Assembly: GCA_039602395.1 (NCBI GenBank)
Contig: JBCNJP010000010.1
Coordinates: 32,575,828 to 32,639,827 of the forward strand
Reading direction: 5' to 3'
Length of the DNA: 64,000 nucleotides
DNA from: Deinandra increscens subsp. villosa
Taxonomy: Eukaryota > Streptophyta > Magnoliopsida > Asterales > Asteraceae
Part shown: one piece after another, positions 28,686 to 40,979 of the stretch
Layout of the letters: the number at the start of each line of letters is the position of its first letter
Numbering within the stretch: position 1 is the stretch's first letter
Notes under the pieces: model-generated
Told to the model about the DNA's origin: nothing
Seen by the model: only the letters and a program-made list of their open reading frames with translations
Databases searched by the model: none
Program-made: the position numbers and the translations under genes

Positions 28686-29443
28686 TACCTTTATTCATAA
28701 CATACAAAAATGATTAACATCAATGTGTTTAACATTCGAGTATAGTACAAATATCAAATGACATACAAAACACATAACAACTACAACTTTAAATAAAATA
28801 AAACCGCAACTGACTCGCAATTTCATTGAATTTTTGGATTAAGTTAAAATACATGTCATAAGATAGATAAAGACTAATAATCTTTATACAATGCTTCATA
28901 AAAGCGTCTAACATAGATACTAACTACTAACGGATACTACAGGCTAATCAACTGATCCCCTCAACCAGAGATAACGAACCGTCACTCTCCACATCATCCT
29001 GGTCCATGGGTGCTAGAACTGGATCTGGCTCTGGGGCTGCAGGCTCCTCCTACAGCTACAACTCTACCTACACTACTGCAACCCGTGCAGTTAACTACTG
29101 AACCATGAAGAATAAATGATGAATGAGATCTCCATGTGCATCGATCATCGCACTCCGAACAGAGAACCTCCTCTGCAAGTCCTCATGCTGCTATGTCAAA
29201 CGATCCAGGCGCTCCTCGCTCTGTCGCCACTGAGCGATAGCACCCCTAAGTCGGTAAACAACATCACATACTCCTACCTAAAGATCGACGATATCTCCTA
29301 CTTCACGAGTGACACGATCCCGATGTGCAGAATGGTCGGCCACGAATTCCGCTATAGCTTGCTCTGTCACGTAGGGTAAGGCTGGCGTAGCCCTCATCCA
29401 TGTTGTAGTGAGAGCGATAGTGGGTACAGGTACACGATGGACT
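28686..29443 (-). pseudogene. Degenerate ORF in the leader of chromovirus C, 3' part
   Basis: From 29400 leftward a broken frame reads MRATPALPYVTEQAIAEF, ADHSAHRDRVTREVGDI, YRLRGAIAQWRQSEERLDRL and PMDQDDVESDGSLSLVEG with several stops. It looks like an old leader-encoded protein with a coiled segment and an acidic end. It is cut at 29443 by the copia element F and continues at 42191. About 250 bp (28686-28940) before gag are non-coding. Confidence 0.4.
29439..29443 (+). repeat. Target-site duplication of copia element F, left copy (GGACT)
   Basis: GGACT directly precedes the 5' LTR start and reappears directly after the 3' LTR end (42186-42190). Five-bp duplications are standard for LTR retrotransposon insertion. 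Confidence 0.9.
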
Positions 29444-29621
29444 TGTTGGATATTAGATGTCCTGACTCGACATTTAACGTAACTGACCCGGTTTCGACCC
29501 GTAAGAGTTACACCGGAGTCAACAAACTATTATAATTAATTACTTGTTAATTTTTAAAATTAAACGGTTAAAATAAATAAATACTTGTTATTATATATAT
29601 ATTAACAATTCACATTTCTTT

Positions 29622-30840
29622 CATGTGAGTGGAAATACTGTACTTCTTTTTATCCAATCAGAGTCTTCCGAGTGTTCTTTTTATACAAGATGTTAAATTT
29701 CAATTTTTTTTATTAGGGGCGGTGGTTGGTGAGTAGATATGCACCAGACTTTTTATTCTTCCCCTTTCATCTTATCTTTCATTCTCCTCCTCATCTTATC
29801 TTCTGAGAATGACTATCATTTCTAAGGATTATTCATGGAGACTTGACAAGTGTGAGAGACGAAAATCTCATGCAACCCGGGCTTCTTTCTCCGATGTTGT
29901 GGCCGCTGGAATGTCACTGACGGCTAATTGACGCTACCGTTATGATTTCTAGGCTACCTCGCTACTTTCTCTGATATGGCTTCTTTCTCCGATGTTATGG
30001 CCGTTGGATTATCGCCGCTAATGGTAGGGTTTGTCGGCTGTCACTACATTACGGGGTGTGGCCGTCAGTTTGGAGGCCTAGGGTTTCTTTGAATCCGATT
30101 TATCTCTCTAATTTTGTGGTCGTTGGAATGTCGTCGTCGGCTTCTGACTGCCATTACATTGCTGTGTCATGCAATCGGACCCCTAGGGTTTCTTTGGGCA
30201 TTTTTGACGTCGCTGCCATGTGACCTTTGTTTACTGTTCCTTTTTCTAGGGTTTATCTGCAATGTTTACGTGTGACGATAGTGAAAATTCTCTTTTGAGC
30301 TTGAAAGGCTATGATGACGATATATCTGAGCCTAAATCTTTCAAAACGAAAAGTAATGGATGCCTATGATGATGTTATATTTGTGGCTAAATTGCAGTTG
30401 TGATAAGAATAATATTTATGTTATTTTTCTGATTTCTCAAGTATGTTGTTGCTTTCTTATGTGTTAGCTAAATTAGATTTGCACAAGGGTTTCTTTTTGG
30501 GTTCTATGGCTATGATCTGTTGAGCTTGGTAGGCTATGATGATGATATATCTGAGCCTAAATGTTTGAAAACAAATAATCGATTCCGTAATGGATGCCTA
30601 TGATGATGTTTTTTTAGCCTATTTCTGATTTTGAATAGGTGTGTTGAGCTTGGAGGACTCTTTTGGCTAGGCAATAAACATTTGCATCCATAGAGTCACC
30701 CTCGACCAAGGAGTCTTCATTTTTTATTGTGAGTGGAAATACTGTGCTTCGTTTTATCAAATAGGGGTCTTCCAAGTGTACTTTTATACTACACATTTAC
30801 TTTCAATTGGTTTATTAGGTTGGTGGTTGGTGAGTATCTT
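29622..30840 (+). repeat. Repeated 5' segment within insertion G
   Basis: About 110 bp beginning GTGAGTGGAAATACTGT occurs at 29626 and again at 30730, with GTCTTCC and GGTTGGTGAGTA in both. The first copy starts near the left end of G. This suggests that G swallowed a second terminus or a sister copy. Confidence 0.6.
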
Positions 30841-31400
30841 ATTAACCAGTTTTCAGCTTCTGTTTTGAAAGTTTTTAGCTTCTGTTTTGGGTGGTGGCTG
30901 ATGTTGCTGATGAGCTGTTGACTTCAGTTAGTTAATGTGGAGTTTTTTATATGATTTAGCTGCAACTGTGATCTGAATTTATATTACATATTAGTTATGA
31001 TTTCTTTTCCTTTGGACTCTGATGATCTTCTTCACTCATCAGATTCTATAGGAGCGCCTGTTACCTCATTGGCGTGGCAATCGACTTTTGCAGCCATTGG
31101 ATTTGTCTTATTGGTGTGGTGTGGCAATCGAACTTTTTCAGCCATAAGGTTTCTATGTCTCCTCCTTTGTTAATTAAAATTAAAGATCTGAGTCTGATGG
31201 TCTCTCTTATACATGGCTGCTATTAGTGCTTTGGAGTTATTTTACACATAGAAAAGGCATTAACCATCCTTGCAATGATTCTGTTTGGATTTCATGACAT
31301 AAATAATCCTTATGTGTTGGCTAAATCAGAACTGCATTATCTGTTGAGCTTGGGAGGCAATGATGATGATATATCTGAGCCTTAATGTTTGAAAACGAAA
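30294..31400 (+). repeat. Three dispersed copies of a TGAGCTTG-GATATATCTGAGCCT repeat in insertion G
   Basis: Copies at about 30294, 30520 and 31340 share TTGAGCTTG, then GATGATATATCTGAGCCT, then TTTGAAAAC and GATGCCTATGATGATG-like ends (about 85 bp). A separate 56-bp near-tandem pair built on TTTGATGATACACAAG lies at 31566 and 31622. Confidence 0.7.
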
Positions 31401-33797
31401 AATAGTTGATGCTTATGATGATGATTTTACTGTATTTTTTATGGATTCTAACTCTCATGTTAGAAGCCATGAAAGTATGATCAAAATAGTTACTTTTGTT
31501 ATATATATATAATAAGAAAGTTGTTCCTTTTAACTTTGAAACATAAGGCTATGATGTCTACCCATATTTGATGATACACAAGGGATCAATTTGTTTCTCT
31601 TAGTGATGCCATCACTCTGTATTTGATGATACACAAGTGATCAATTTGTTTCTATTAGTGATGACATCACATAATATGGTCTGAGCCTACATTTTAATGT
31701 TAGTATTTGTTCACTTACAATTGTTTTAGGCTAATGTAATCATGAAAATGGTGGGCTTTGCCTTACTGATTTAAGAATTGTCCAACTGATTTGAATACAA
31801 ATGGTTTGCTGTGATGATATAAACCTTTCTTAAGGTTGTCATGATATAAAGATTGCAATTTGTTTTATGTGAGGCACTTTAGTGTGTTTCGTTTGCACCA
31901 GTAATTCTTTGACATTTACGTGTCATAGTAAGGCTATGATGTTGTTAAAAAAAAGGTAAGGCTATTATGATTTTTGTCTTTACGGTTTAGACTTAGTGGT
32001 TTTGGCAACGACACTATCTTTAGATTGTTGTCGTTACCCCATATGAGTCCCATATACGGTCTGAACGGTTACCTCTATGATGATTGACATATAAATTGAG
32101 CCTTGATGTATGTTTTAAATCATACTTCAGATATGTAGCTATAACTGTTGTAAGTTTGAGGTTATATATTTTTTTTCTTTCTGCAGGTGCTGCCTTCTGC
32201 TTCTGTTGTTTACTATCTTCAGGTACACTGGTCATTCTCTTCTTATGTGCTAACTATATACTAGTCTTATACTGAATATTAGATTTAGGTTGATTAATTT
32301 GCCATCATATTAGTTATGTAGGATGACTTCTAATTTAAAGGCAATATATTTATTATAACTTCAATAGGAGTTGTAACCAATCTGTAATGTACTTATTTAG
32401 ACTTTAATGGTCACTATGATCTTTGTTTTAGTGATGTTCTACATCTTAATGTTTTTCTATGAAATGTGTGTAATTGTACTTACTGTGGAAACTTTTATAG
32501 TCTTTAAATTATGTTTCAACTTTATTTTAGATTGTAATTTATACTTACTTCCCATGTCTGAACATGATGTAACATCAATTTTAAGAAACTTTATTCATTT
32601 CCTTTAATGATGTTTTACATAGTATTCGTATTTTTAGATTACATTTTTTGCTAAAATTGACTATCGTTAGGTGTATGTCGTTGCTTTTCGTGTTGTAATT
32701 TGTTTGTCCCGCCGTCTAATATTGGTTAGATTGTTTTATGACCTAATTTTTTCTTCTTAAGTGTGAGTTCATCTATGTATTAACACTTTCAATTACAATT
32801 TTTCATTACCGGATTGTCCTTAATCTGAATGTGGGTGTTGGTAGTTTTTCAACTAGAAATGGTTGCAAACTTTTAGTTTTGGATATTTTAAGGGTTTGGG
32901 TACATTTATGTTAATGTCACTACTACGAGTATTGCAATTCTTTGTGTATTTTTTTCTTGAATATTTAGAAGATATTGGTACATATGATTTCAGATAATGG
33001 TTCTTATATTTTACATGTCGGTTCCCTTTCTTTTTTTAATGGGAATGGTCGTCTAAATTTGTTAAATTAAATGTGTAAATAAATGGTTTAAAAGGGTCTT
33101 GTTGTAACCTCCTCTGACTCATTGTATTGGTTTCTGAGATTGAAATGTCCCCAAATTCACTGAAATGTTCCTGTTTATTGTAGCAATTTTCCACATTGTT
33201 CTGTCTTTTTAATGTGATCATGTTAACTCTCTTTTTTGGCTTCTATGAAGGATTTGTTCGGGTTGCATAGTGTTGCGTATGAAAGTTAGTGAGATGACTA
33301 TTCGTACTCTAAGAGTTTTAGTTTTGAAATTATAGTTTCATTTCTTTTTAGCTTTTAAAAGCAAGGGTATTAGTTTTGTACTTATGGTTTCATTTCCTTT
33401 AGCTTTTAAAAGCAAGGGTAATGGTTTCGTACTTATAGTTTCATTTCTTTTTTAGCCTTCAAAAGCAAGGTTATTATATATGTTTTCAGTAGGAAAGTTC
33501 ATAGGATGATTTCCTTCAAAGGCTTTCAAAACCTTTCATGTCGGTACATTATAGAACATAAGGTGTATAAATGGTAATACCAATAAATTATATGCAAGTT
33601 GAATATATGAACTTATTATCTGAAGTGTAAAACTCTAACAAAAGCCATTGGTCTATTGACCTGTTAATTTGTCTGCTGCAGGTTAGCTATTTTTGTGCAA
33701 CAATCTTTATAAAGGTTAGCGTATCTACTGCTTCATGTTATCTTAATGCTAATTTCTTACTTTAGTATTAGCCTTTTTAACTATAATAAACATGCAG

Positions 33798-33910
33798 ATG
33801 ATAAGGGAACCTCCCCTAAAAAATCAAGGAGAAGGCTCCTTAACAACAAGTGCAAATGTGTAGATGAAAAGACAACTCCTCCCAAGAAATTGAAGGTGAA
33901 AGCTACGTGA
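33798..33910 (+). pseudogene. Possible captured exon in insertion G
   Basis: After an acceptor-like CATGCAG a frame reads KGTSPKKSRRRLLNN and continues to DEKTTPPKKLKVKAT-stop. It resembles a basic, nuclear-localisation-like C-terminal tail. Plant Helitrons often carry host or RPA-like gene pieces, so a captured last exon is plausible. The parent gene cannot be identified from 37 residues. Confidence 0.3.
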
Positions 33911-35232
33911 CAACAACTGGAAGACCAAACATCTTTTGGCAGCCACAATGGCAATAGTTAAAACCTTTTGTCTAACATTGGCATGTATTATTTTTGTACA
34001 AACAGGGGCAAAACCTATAACCAAAGCACCCCTACTAAAACTTCATGTACTTATGTAAATTATGAAATAGCATCCTCTTAACTCAAAAAAAAAAACAAAA
34101 AACAAATAGGATGGTACCCGCCACAACGCTCGGGTGGGTATCCATCTTGTTATATTTAATTAAATGTAATGAAACAAATTTATCATAAAATGGTTTACGA
34201 GAAATGTCGACGGGACATTGTCTAGTCGTTACTGGTTTAACGGACTAGTAATGTCGTTGGGTTTGGATTTGGATCACAACATGGGTCAAGAGTTTCTACA
34301 AGCCCATCGTGCGCAATTAAAAGGAACGGATTAGGGGAGGATAACCCTAATCGAACTTTTGGCTCTCTCTCCTCCCCCTTGCCGTCTCCGTCCACTCTCC
34401 CTCTCCCTCTCTCTCTTTTTCAGCGCAACAATCACCACCATCTCCGTCGCCTTTCTCGACCACTACGATGGTAAAACGTGATCCACGTTTGATTGTCGCC
34501 GCAATGAAGTTGAAGACAACCGCCACCGCTGCAAGGGTCGCTGCCGCTCAAGAGCGGGCCGTCGCCGCCGCCACGGTACGCGCCGCCGTTGCCGTCGATA
34601 TTTTCGGCAAAGACCACCGCGAGGTGGTTCTGCTTACCCGCGGCACCGAGGCCTATGTTTGAGCCCTCGCGTGCCGCCATGGTCGAATCGGGTGAAAACC
34701 CTAAGTGGTCGGCGACATTGTATGCCGTCGCCGTTGCGCCACTTCTTCCGCCGCATCCACGCACGACGGACGAAATCGTTTCTACAACGGATTCGTCGTC
34801 AAGCACGGCGGAACCATTCGATTGGAATGCTATGATCATATCATGGTTTCGTTACCGCCATCACTGTCGGTTCATGAGATGAACGTGCCCGTCGTGCCTG
34901 AGGCCCGTCTTCAAAGTCGGTTGAAGACTTGACTCGCTGGTTTGAGTCGGACGTTACCATTGACCCTAGAACCAGTTCGTCGAACCCCGGTGTCTCGAAC
35001 GGTTTTTCAGACTCCACAAGGTATATCTAAATTGTTTTGGTAATTAAATTAATTATTTAATTTATTTCTGTATTTACGCGTACACGATGATCAGATCCTG
35101 TCTACGGTTTTACTAAAATTTATGTTGTAAAACTAATTTCCGTTGTTTAATTAATTCTGATTAATTAACCCGTATATTTAGTCTATAAATAATTAAAATG
35201 GGCAACCCGGATACCCACATTAAAACCCAACA

Positions 35233-36384
35233 TGGTATCGATTCCACGATCACCGCGCGTAAATCGGAACCGGTCTTTTCGTAACCGGTGGTTCGCAATT
35301 TCGATTCATTTCCAAATTGCAAATGGAATTACTTGTCTAATTCTTTTTAATTAATTGTGTGTTACGGCTGACCCCTTTAATTTTAATATATGTTTGTATG
35401 TTTTGGCGCGTTTTATTTTTTCTCTGATTTGCCCAATTATATCTTTTATTTGGTTTTAATGGACCAGCTGTTTTCGGGTTTCAAAATTGTAATGCAGAGC
35501 TAGGTTTACTAAGTTGTTAGTAAAGTTTATAAAACTAAGACCGAAGATCGGACACTCGCTAAAATAAACTCTGAAGGCTAGTGGGAGTTGTACCGGATCC
35601 ACGAACGCATAGAGTTGCCTTCCTTGTGGTTGTTCACTTTTATATGTCATGTCCCTATTGGTCTTTCTAAATGGCTCTAGCAAGACCATGCCATAATGCC
35701 GTTAGCACATAATTCACCATTCGCGACACGTAGATATTTCAAATAGGCGATTTAAAATAAATGTCCTGAGTGGAGATAGGGTTTATCGTTTGTGTCTAAT
35801 GATCACTAAATATTAAAATTGGTTTTAATATCCCTATCCGGTAATTAATAAAAATTGATAGTTCATGCCGTCCAAAATCAAGTCAAACTCGGAACGTATT
35901 GACCGAAGCATCACTGTTGGAGTATTTCAACACCGCACTTGGTGCCTAGGGTACTTTCCAGGGTGGGGGCATTGGAGTATTTCAACACCGTGCCAGCCAC
36001 ATTGACCATTTGGGATTACTATCGCTTTCTTTATGTATGTTTTTAGTGTTGTAGTATTTCAACACCGCACTATGAACGTATATAGACAAAGTGGGCATGG
36101 ATGAGGCTAAACATATCGCAAAATATATTCTATTATGCGGCCTCATAAACGAGAGTCGCGACTGAGAATTCGTGATTGACAATCGTTGTCAGTTTGGTTA
36201 CATAAGTTTGCTCCTGAGGCTCATTTGGTGGTCTCAAGTAAAATTCCTCTAATCGAATTCTCAATTTTCTTATTAAATAAATATTACCAATTTATATAAG
36301 AAAATACTATACACCGAAAATACTAATTTAAAATTAGTTTGCTTATTTCAGAAGGCTAATGAAAACACTGTTCCTAAAAGTTCA
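35233..36384 (+). other. Copia F primer-binding site and leader
   Basis: TGGTATCGATTCC follows the LTR end directly. The first seven bases match the initiator-Met tRNA PBS usual in Ty1/copia (TGGTATCAGAGC); the rest has diverged. The leader is non-coding. Three copies of GTATTTCAACACCG lie at 35919, 35973 and 36051. Confidence 0.6.
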
Positions 36385-37479
36385 ATGGTATCTCTCGACC
36401 CATTCACTGAGACGAACTTCTTATCATGGCAAACCCTCCTAAGGAACATCTTGAGGCTTTTTGGAAAGCTATATGTTCTTGACCGACCCGTCCCGAGCTT
36501 GCCGTCTTACTTGCTAAACGACCGCTCGCTGATGGAAATCTAGAAGTACAATGATGACTCTCGGGAAGTCACTGAGCTGATGTTATCTAGCATGACACCG
36601 GATTTTTGGTATAAATTTACCGACATGGGAGCGTATGAGATCATGAGAAAACTCAAAGATTTATTTGAGTTGAGCCAGAGAGGTGAACGATGTAAGGCAC
36701 TTCAACATTTTGTGAACTGCTATATGTCGCCTAATTCCTCTGCATACGATCATGTCATGATGATGAAGGGGTATCGCGACAGACTGATCGACCTCGGCTA
36801 CTCCATTCTTGAGGGGATAGCTTCAGATGTAGTCTTCGGATCTCTACCCGAGCATTATTGCATGCATGCGATCAATTGCTCGACTCAGACTTTAGATGAG
36901 GTTCTGACATTATTTCCAAATGTCAAGATCAGGACCACACCGGCTGTTCTTAGAGTTGTTGATGCAGTTATAACCAAGACCAAGAACAAGGTTAAAGAGA
37001 CCAAGGGTAAGAAACCATCGGCGCCTCCTCCTCAGGAACGCCAATGCTTTAATTGTAATCAGATGGGCCACTAGAAACGCAACTGCCCTGTCTACCTGGC
37101 TAAGATCAAGATGACTAGAAACTCCAGCAAGGGTTCCTCATCAAGTATGTTAATAAATGTTATTAAACTTTTCATTGTTTCCTCCAATACATAGGTATTT
37201 GATACTGGATGTGGTTTCCACATCGTTAATGTTTTGCAGGAACCTGGGAAGTGGAAGAAGATAGAGCAAGGCGGCATGGAGCTTATTGATGGTGATGGGA
37301 AAAGAGTCCCGGTCTTGGCTACTCGCATATATTCTCTTACATGTCATACTGGCCTTGTAGTTACTTTAGCTAACTGTTTATATGCTCCTGGATTGTCCAG
37401 AAACATTGTATCTATCGGTTCCCTGTTTGAACAAGGTTTTAAGTACAAATTTAATGGAAATTCCATTGTTCAAACATAG
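36385..37479 (+). pseudogene. Gag and protease of copia element F
   Basis: Gag starts MVSLDPFTETNFLSWQTLL at 36385, has a TAG at 36541, then LMLSSMTPDFWYKFTDMGA and CKALQHFVNCYMSPNSSAYDHV, and ends in a knuckle CFNCNQMGH broken by a TAG at 37072 before KRNC. Protease follows after another TAG near 37190: VFDTGCGFHIVNVL (Asp-Thr-Gly intact), then LANCLYAPGLSRNIVSIGSL. The order gag, knuckle, protease is that of Ty1/copia. Confidence 0.85.
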
Positions 37480-38300
37480 GATCAAGTCTATCATGTTTTT
37501 AAACGAAACAAAGTTGATAACGATTCTTCGTTATGGCATCATCGACTAGGTCACATAAGCAAGGCTCGTATCCAGAAGCTACAAACTGCAGGGATTATTG
37601 AATCCACTGATGCAGATTCCTTCGACGAATGCAAATCATGCTTATCTGGTAAACTGAACAAGTCACCCTTCACACGTGTTGGTGAACAGGCTAAAGGTTT
37701 GTTAGGATTAATACACACTGATGTGTGTGGACCCATTCAAACTGAAGCTAAAAATCATGAATGCTACTTTGTTTGTTTCATAGATGACTACAGCAGGTAT
37801 GCTTATGTCTATCTGATGAAACAAAAGCACAAAACTTTTGACAAGTTCAAAGAGTTTCAAAACGAAGTAGAAAACAAACTAAATCGAACTATTAAAATAC
37901 TTCGATCGGATAGAGGTGGTGGGTATCTTAGCAACGAGTTCCTCGATCATCTTAAAGCTTGTGGATTTATTTAACAACCCACTCCTCCCGGTACACCACA
38001 GTTGAATGGTGTTAGTGAAATGAGGAATGAACCTTGTTGAACATGGTTCGATCGATGATGTGTAGGACTACCTTGTCCCACTCCTTTTGGGGTTATACTC
38101 TCTTAACCGCTGCTCGCCTAATAAATCTGGCACCGACCAAGAAAGTGGATAAGACCCCATATGATATATGGCATAATTCTTCTCCTAATCTATCTTACCT
38201 TAGGGTATGGGGATGCGAAGCTTATGTCACTAGCGAATCTGACAACAAGTTTGATCCTCGAGGTGAAAAGGTGATTTTCATCGAATACTATTGTAATACA
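37480..38300 (+). pseudogene. Integrase of copia element F
   Basis: The pre-integrase finger LWHHRLGHISKARIQKL with CKSCLSGK is at 37530-37650. The core has Asp in HTDVCGPIQTEA, FIDDYSRYAYVYLM, Asp in LRSDRGGGYLSNEF and Glu in NGVSEMRN after stops at about 37972 and 38035. The C-terminal part has WGYTLLTAARLINLAPTKK and LRVWGCEAYV. Several frame breaks prevent translation of the whole. Confidence 0.85.
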
Positions 38301-38619
38301 GGCTATTATTTTTACCATCCTGATGGAAACTATGTTTCTATCAAAAGGAAGGGTAAGTTCCTTGAGAAGGAGTTTCTCAACAAAGGAACAAATAGTGATC
38401 CAGTGGATCTCGAAGAAATTCGAGAAACACAAAACCTTGAGACGGTCGCTGGGTCTGACCGACATATGGTTGTTGCACAATCAGACAAAAACACAAGCGT
38501 TCGCAGGAGCGAAAGGACACACAGGAAACTTGATAGATACCTCGGTCATCCAGAAGCTTCCGATGTCCTGTTAGTAGCTGATTCTGATAACGAACCTACT
38601 AATTACAAAGCTGATGTGT

Positions 38620-39300
38620 CAGATCCTGAATCTCAAAAATGGCTTGAAGCCATGAATGCTGAGATGCAATCCATGTGTGATAATCAAGTATGGCACTTGA
38701 TTGAGCTACCCACCGGTTATCGAGCAAGTGGATCTTTAAAGAAAAACTAACATGCATGGAAATGTCCAAACATATAAGGCACGGCTTGTAGCGAAGGGTT
38801 TCACTCAAACCTAAGGGATTGACTATGAAGAGACCTTCTCGCCCGTGGCCATGATCAAATCCATCAGGATATTGCTTGCCATAGCCGCATACTATGACTA
38901 TGAGATATGGAAAATGGATGTCAAAACCGCATTTCTGAAAGGACAACTCACTGAGGATGTCTACATGGTTCAGCCCGATAGTTTTATCGATCCTAAATAT
39001 CCAAATAGGATTTGCAAGCTGAATAAGTCCATCTATCGACTTAAACAAGCATCTCGAAGGTGGAATCTTCACTTCAACCAGAAAGTCAAGGAGTTTGGCT
39101 TTGCTTAAAACAAAGATGAGCCTTGTGTTTACAGAAAGGAAAGTGGGAGCGCTATATCATTCCTCATATTATATGTGGATGATATACTGATCATAGGAAA
39201 CGACATCCCTATGCTTAACGAGGTTAAGAAATGGCTTTCAACTTGTTTCGCTATGAAGGATCTTGGGGAAGCTGCTTTTTATTCTGGGAATTAAGATTCA
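38620..39300 (+). pseudogene. Reverse transcriptase of copia element F
   Basis: It starts WLEAMNAEMQSMCDNQVWHLIELP (38640-38710). After a frame break come LVAKGFTQT, stop, GIDYEETFSPVAMIKSIRILLA, WKMDVKTAFLKGQLTEDVYM and LNKSIYRLKQASRRW. The catalytic box LYVDDILIIG (39168-39197) keeps both Asp. Stops lie at 38748, 38812 and 39106. Confidence 0.85.
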
Positions 39301-39373
39301 CAGAGACCGATCAAAGCGGCTTCTGGGTCTTAGTCAAAGTACATATATTGGCAAGATTATAGCATGATTCAAC

Positions 39374-40160
39374 ATGAGCAACTCCAAGAAAGGAGTCGTC
39401 CCTATGACAAAGGGTGATGTCCTGAACAAATCTCAATCTCCTCAAACGAAGAAGGAGATCAACCAAATGGCTTCGATCCCATTTGCTTCTGCTAAAGGCT
39501 CAATTATGTATGCCATGCTCTGCACTCGACCGGATGTCTCGTTTGCGTTGAGCTTGACAAGTCGGTACCAACAGAGTCCCGGTCTAGCTCACTGGACTGC
39601 TGTAAAGAACATCCTGAAATACCTTAGAAACACAAGTGAGATATTTTTGGTATATGGAGGAACTGATGAGCTCGCTGTAAACTGTTACACCGATGCTAGT
39701 TTTCAGACTGACCGAGAGACTCTTGCTTGCAGTCCGGATACGTATTCACCCTCAATGGAGGTGATGTTTCGTGGTGTAGTTCCAAACAGCCAGTAGTGGC
39801 TGACTCCAGTATTGAATCTAAATACATAGCTGCCTTAGAAGCTGCCAAGGAAGCAGTATGGATGAAGAAGTTCATCACTGATCTCGATATGGTTCCAAGC
39901 GTCAAGCAACCAATCGAGATGATGTGCGATAACACGGGCGCTATTGCTCAAGCCAAAGAGCCAATGTCTCATAAGAAGGCCAAGAACATTCTGAGGAAAT
40001 TTCACTACATAAGAGAAGTAGTTGAAAGAAATGAAATAAAAATATGCAAAGTAGACACAGATCAAAACTTGTTGATCCCTTTACGAAGCCCATGACTCGT
40101 GAGACTCATGATCGTCACAGAGAAGCGATAAGGCTTAAATTAGCTAAAGACATGTTTTGA
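39374..40160 (+). pseudogene. RNase H of copia element F
   Basis: The Ty1-type RNase H reads KGSIMYAMLCTRPDVSFALS, HWTAVKNILKYLRNT, NCYTDASFQTDRET (first Asp), then, in a second frame, SSKQPVVADSSIESKYIAALEAAKEAVWMKKF (Glu), MCDNTGAIAQAKEP (Asp) and HYIREVVERNEIKI. The frame changes near 39730. A tail DPFTKPMTRETHD-like segment lies at 40075-40115. Confidence 0.85.
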
Positions 40161-40979
40161 TTTAGTATTTGGGTCTACGAACATATAACAGTTATCTATA
40201 TTATTCATATTTCATCGGTAAATGCAATATGGAATTTCATAACTGTGTTCGATGTTAATACGTTTAATCATCCCTGAACAATTGATGATATTGTTCTAAA
40301 TGTCCGTAGTCGGTTAGAGACATGGGAACGACTCAAAATTAAGACTATTCTGATTTTGAACCTTAAAAGGGTTTAACGTTCAAAGTCATATACCTCATTA
40401 GAGAATGACGTTGGACGTAACTCGCATCAAGCAATGCAATCATGGAAGCTTTGCTTTCTTGATTAATGTTATGCTCAAATGTTTCCTCAGACCTCAGACG
40501 TATAGTAGAACTCGCATTTACTACAAATGTTCTTTGATTGTTGTCTAACGTTGTCGCGTAACTGCAAACAATAGGACTACTTTTGGGAATGGATCTAAAG
40601 TTCAGTGGGAGTTGTATGCCTCAAGATGGGATTCTGTACTAGTGCTGCAGTAATAGATAGACATAAAGGTGCCCTCGTTGATTCAAAGTGTGAAGTGTGA
40701 GGCCTCACCCAAACTTACTGTGTGTTTGATTGGTACACTTTAGATCGGAGAACGAGACTATAATCGATGAATCTAATACATGAGAGTCCATGTCTCATTG
40801 TTCATCAATGTCTAGAACGGACATATGACGATTACCATAAGTCCTCTATCTGCTTGCTTTACAATCAAATATACTTTGGCTGTCAACTTAAAGTGTCAAA
40901 ACTGGTTGGTGTAGCCATGCATAGCTAGAGTGCCTCTGACTACAACGCTAAAGTATCGCGATCAGTCCAAGTGGGAGAT
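40161..40979 (+). other. Copia F 3' non-coding region and polypurine tract
   Basis: No gene is present in this 3' untranslated stretch. It ends CCAAGTGGGAGATTG, the classic copia PPT (AAGTGGGAGAT), with the 3' LTR starting at 40980. Confidence 0.75.

Larger units (their letters stand above)
29591..34149 (+). mobile_element. Helitron-like insertion G in the copia F LTR
   Basis: About 4.56 kb is absent from the partner LTR. The right end has a short GC hairpin (ACCCG at 34116-34120 with CGGGT at 34131-34135) 10 bp before CTTG and resumption of LTR sequence, as in plant Helitrons (hairpin, then CTRR). CTTG instead of CTAG would be a mutated end. The left end TTATATATA has no clear TC start. The string CTTGTTAT at both edges could instead be an 8-bp target duplication of a TIR element. 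It encodes no recognisable Rep/helicase, so it is non-autonomous at best. The ends are uncertain by about 10 bp. Confidence 0.5.
29444..35232 (+). repeat. 5' LTR of copia element F, split by insertion G
   Basis: 29444-29590 and 34150-35232 together match the 1.2-kb 3' LTR. The LTR includes a pyrimidine-rich stretch (34365-34425) and a GC-rich part (34430-34990) rich in GCCGCC that gives open frames on both strands. Those frames are not conserved between the two LTRs and are not called. Confidence 0.85.

Noticed and set aside
32084..32607. Short plus-strand frames with hydrophobic text in insertion G
   Set aside because: T-rich sequence gives Phe/Leu/Val-rich frames by composition; no family resemblance and no conservation evidence.
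34432..34932. Several overlapping frames in the copia F 5' LTR (and 41293-42000 in the 3' LTR)
   Set aside because: GC-rich LTR sequence gives open frames on both strands; the two LTR copies do not preserve any one frame.
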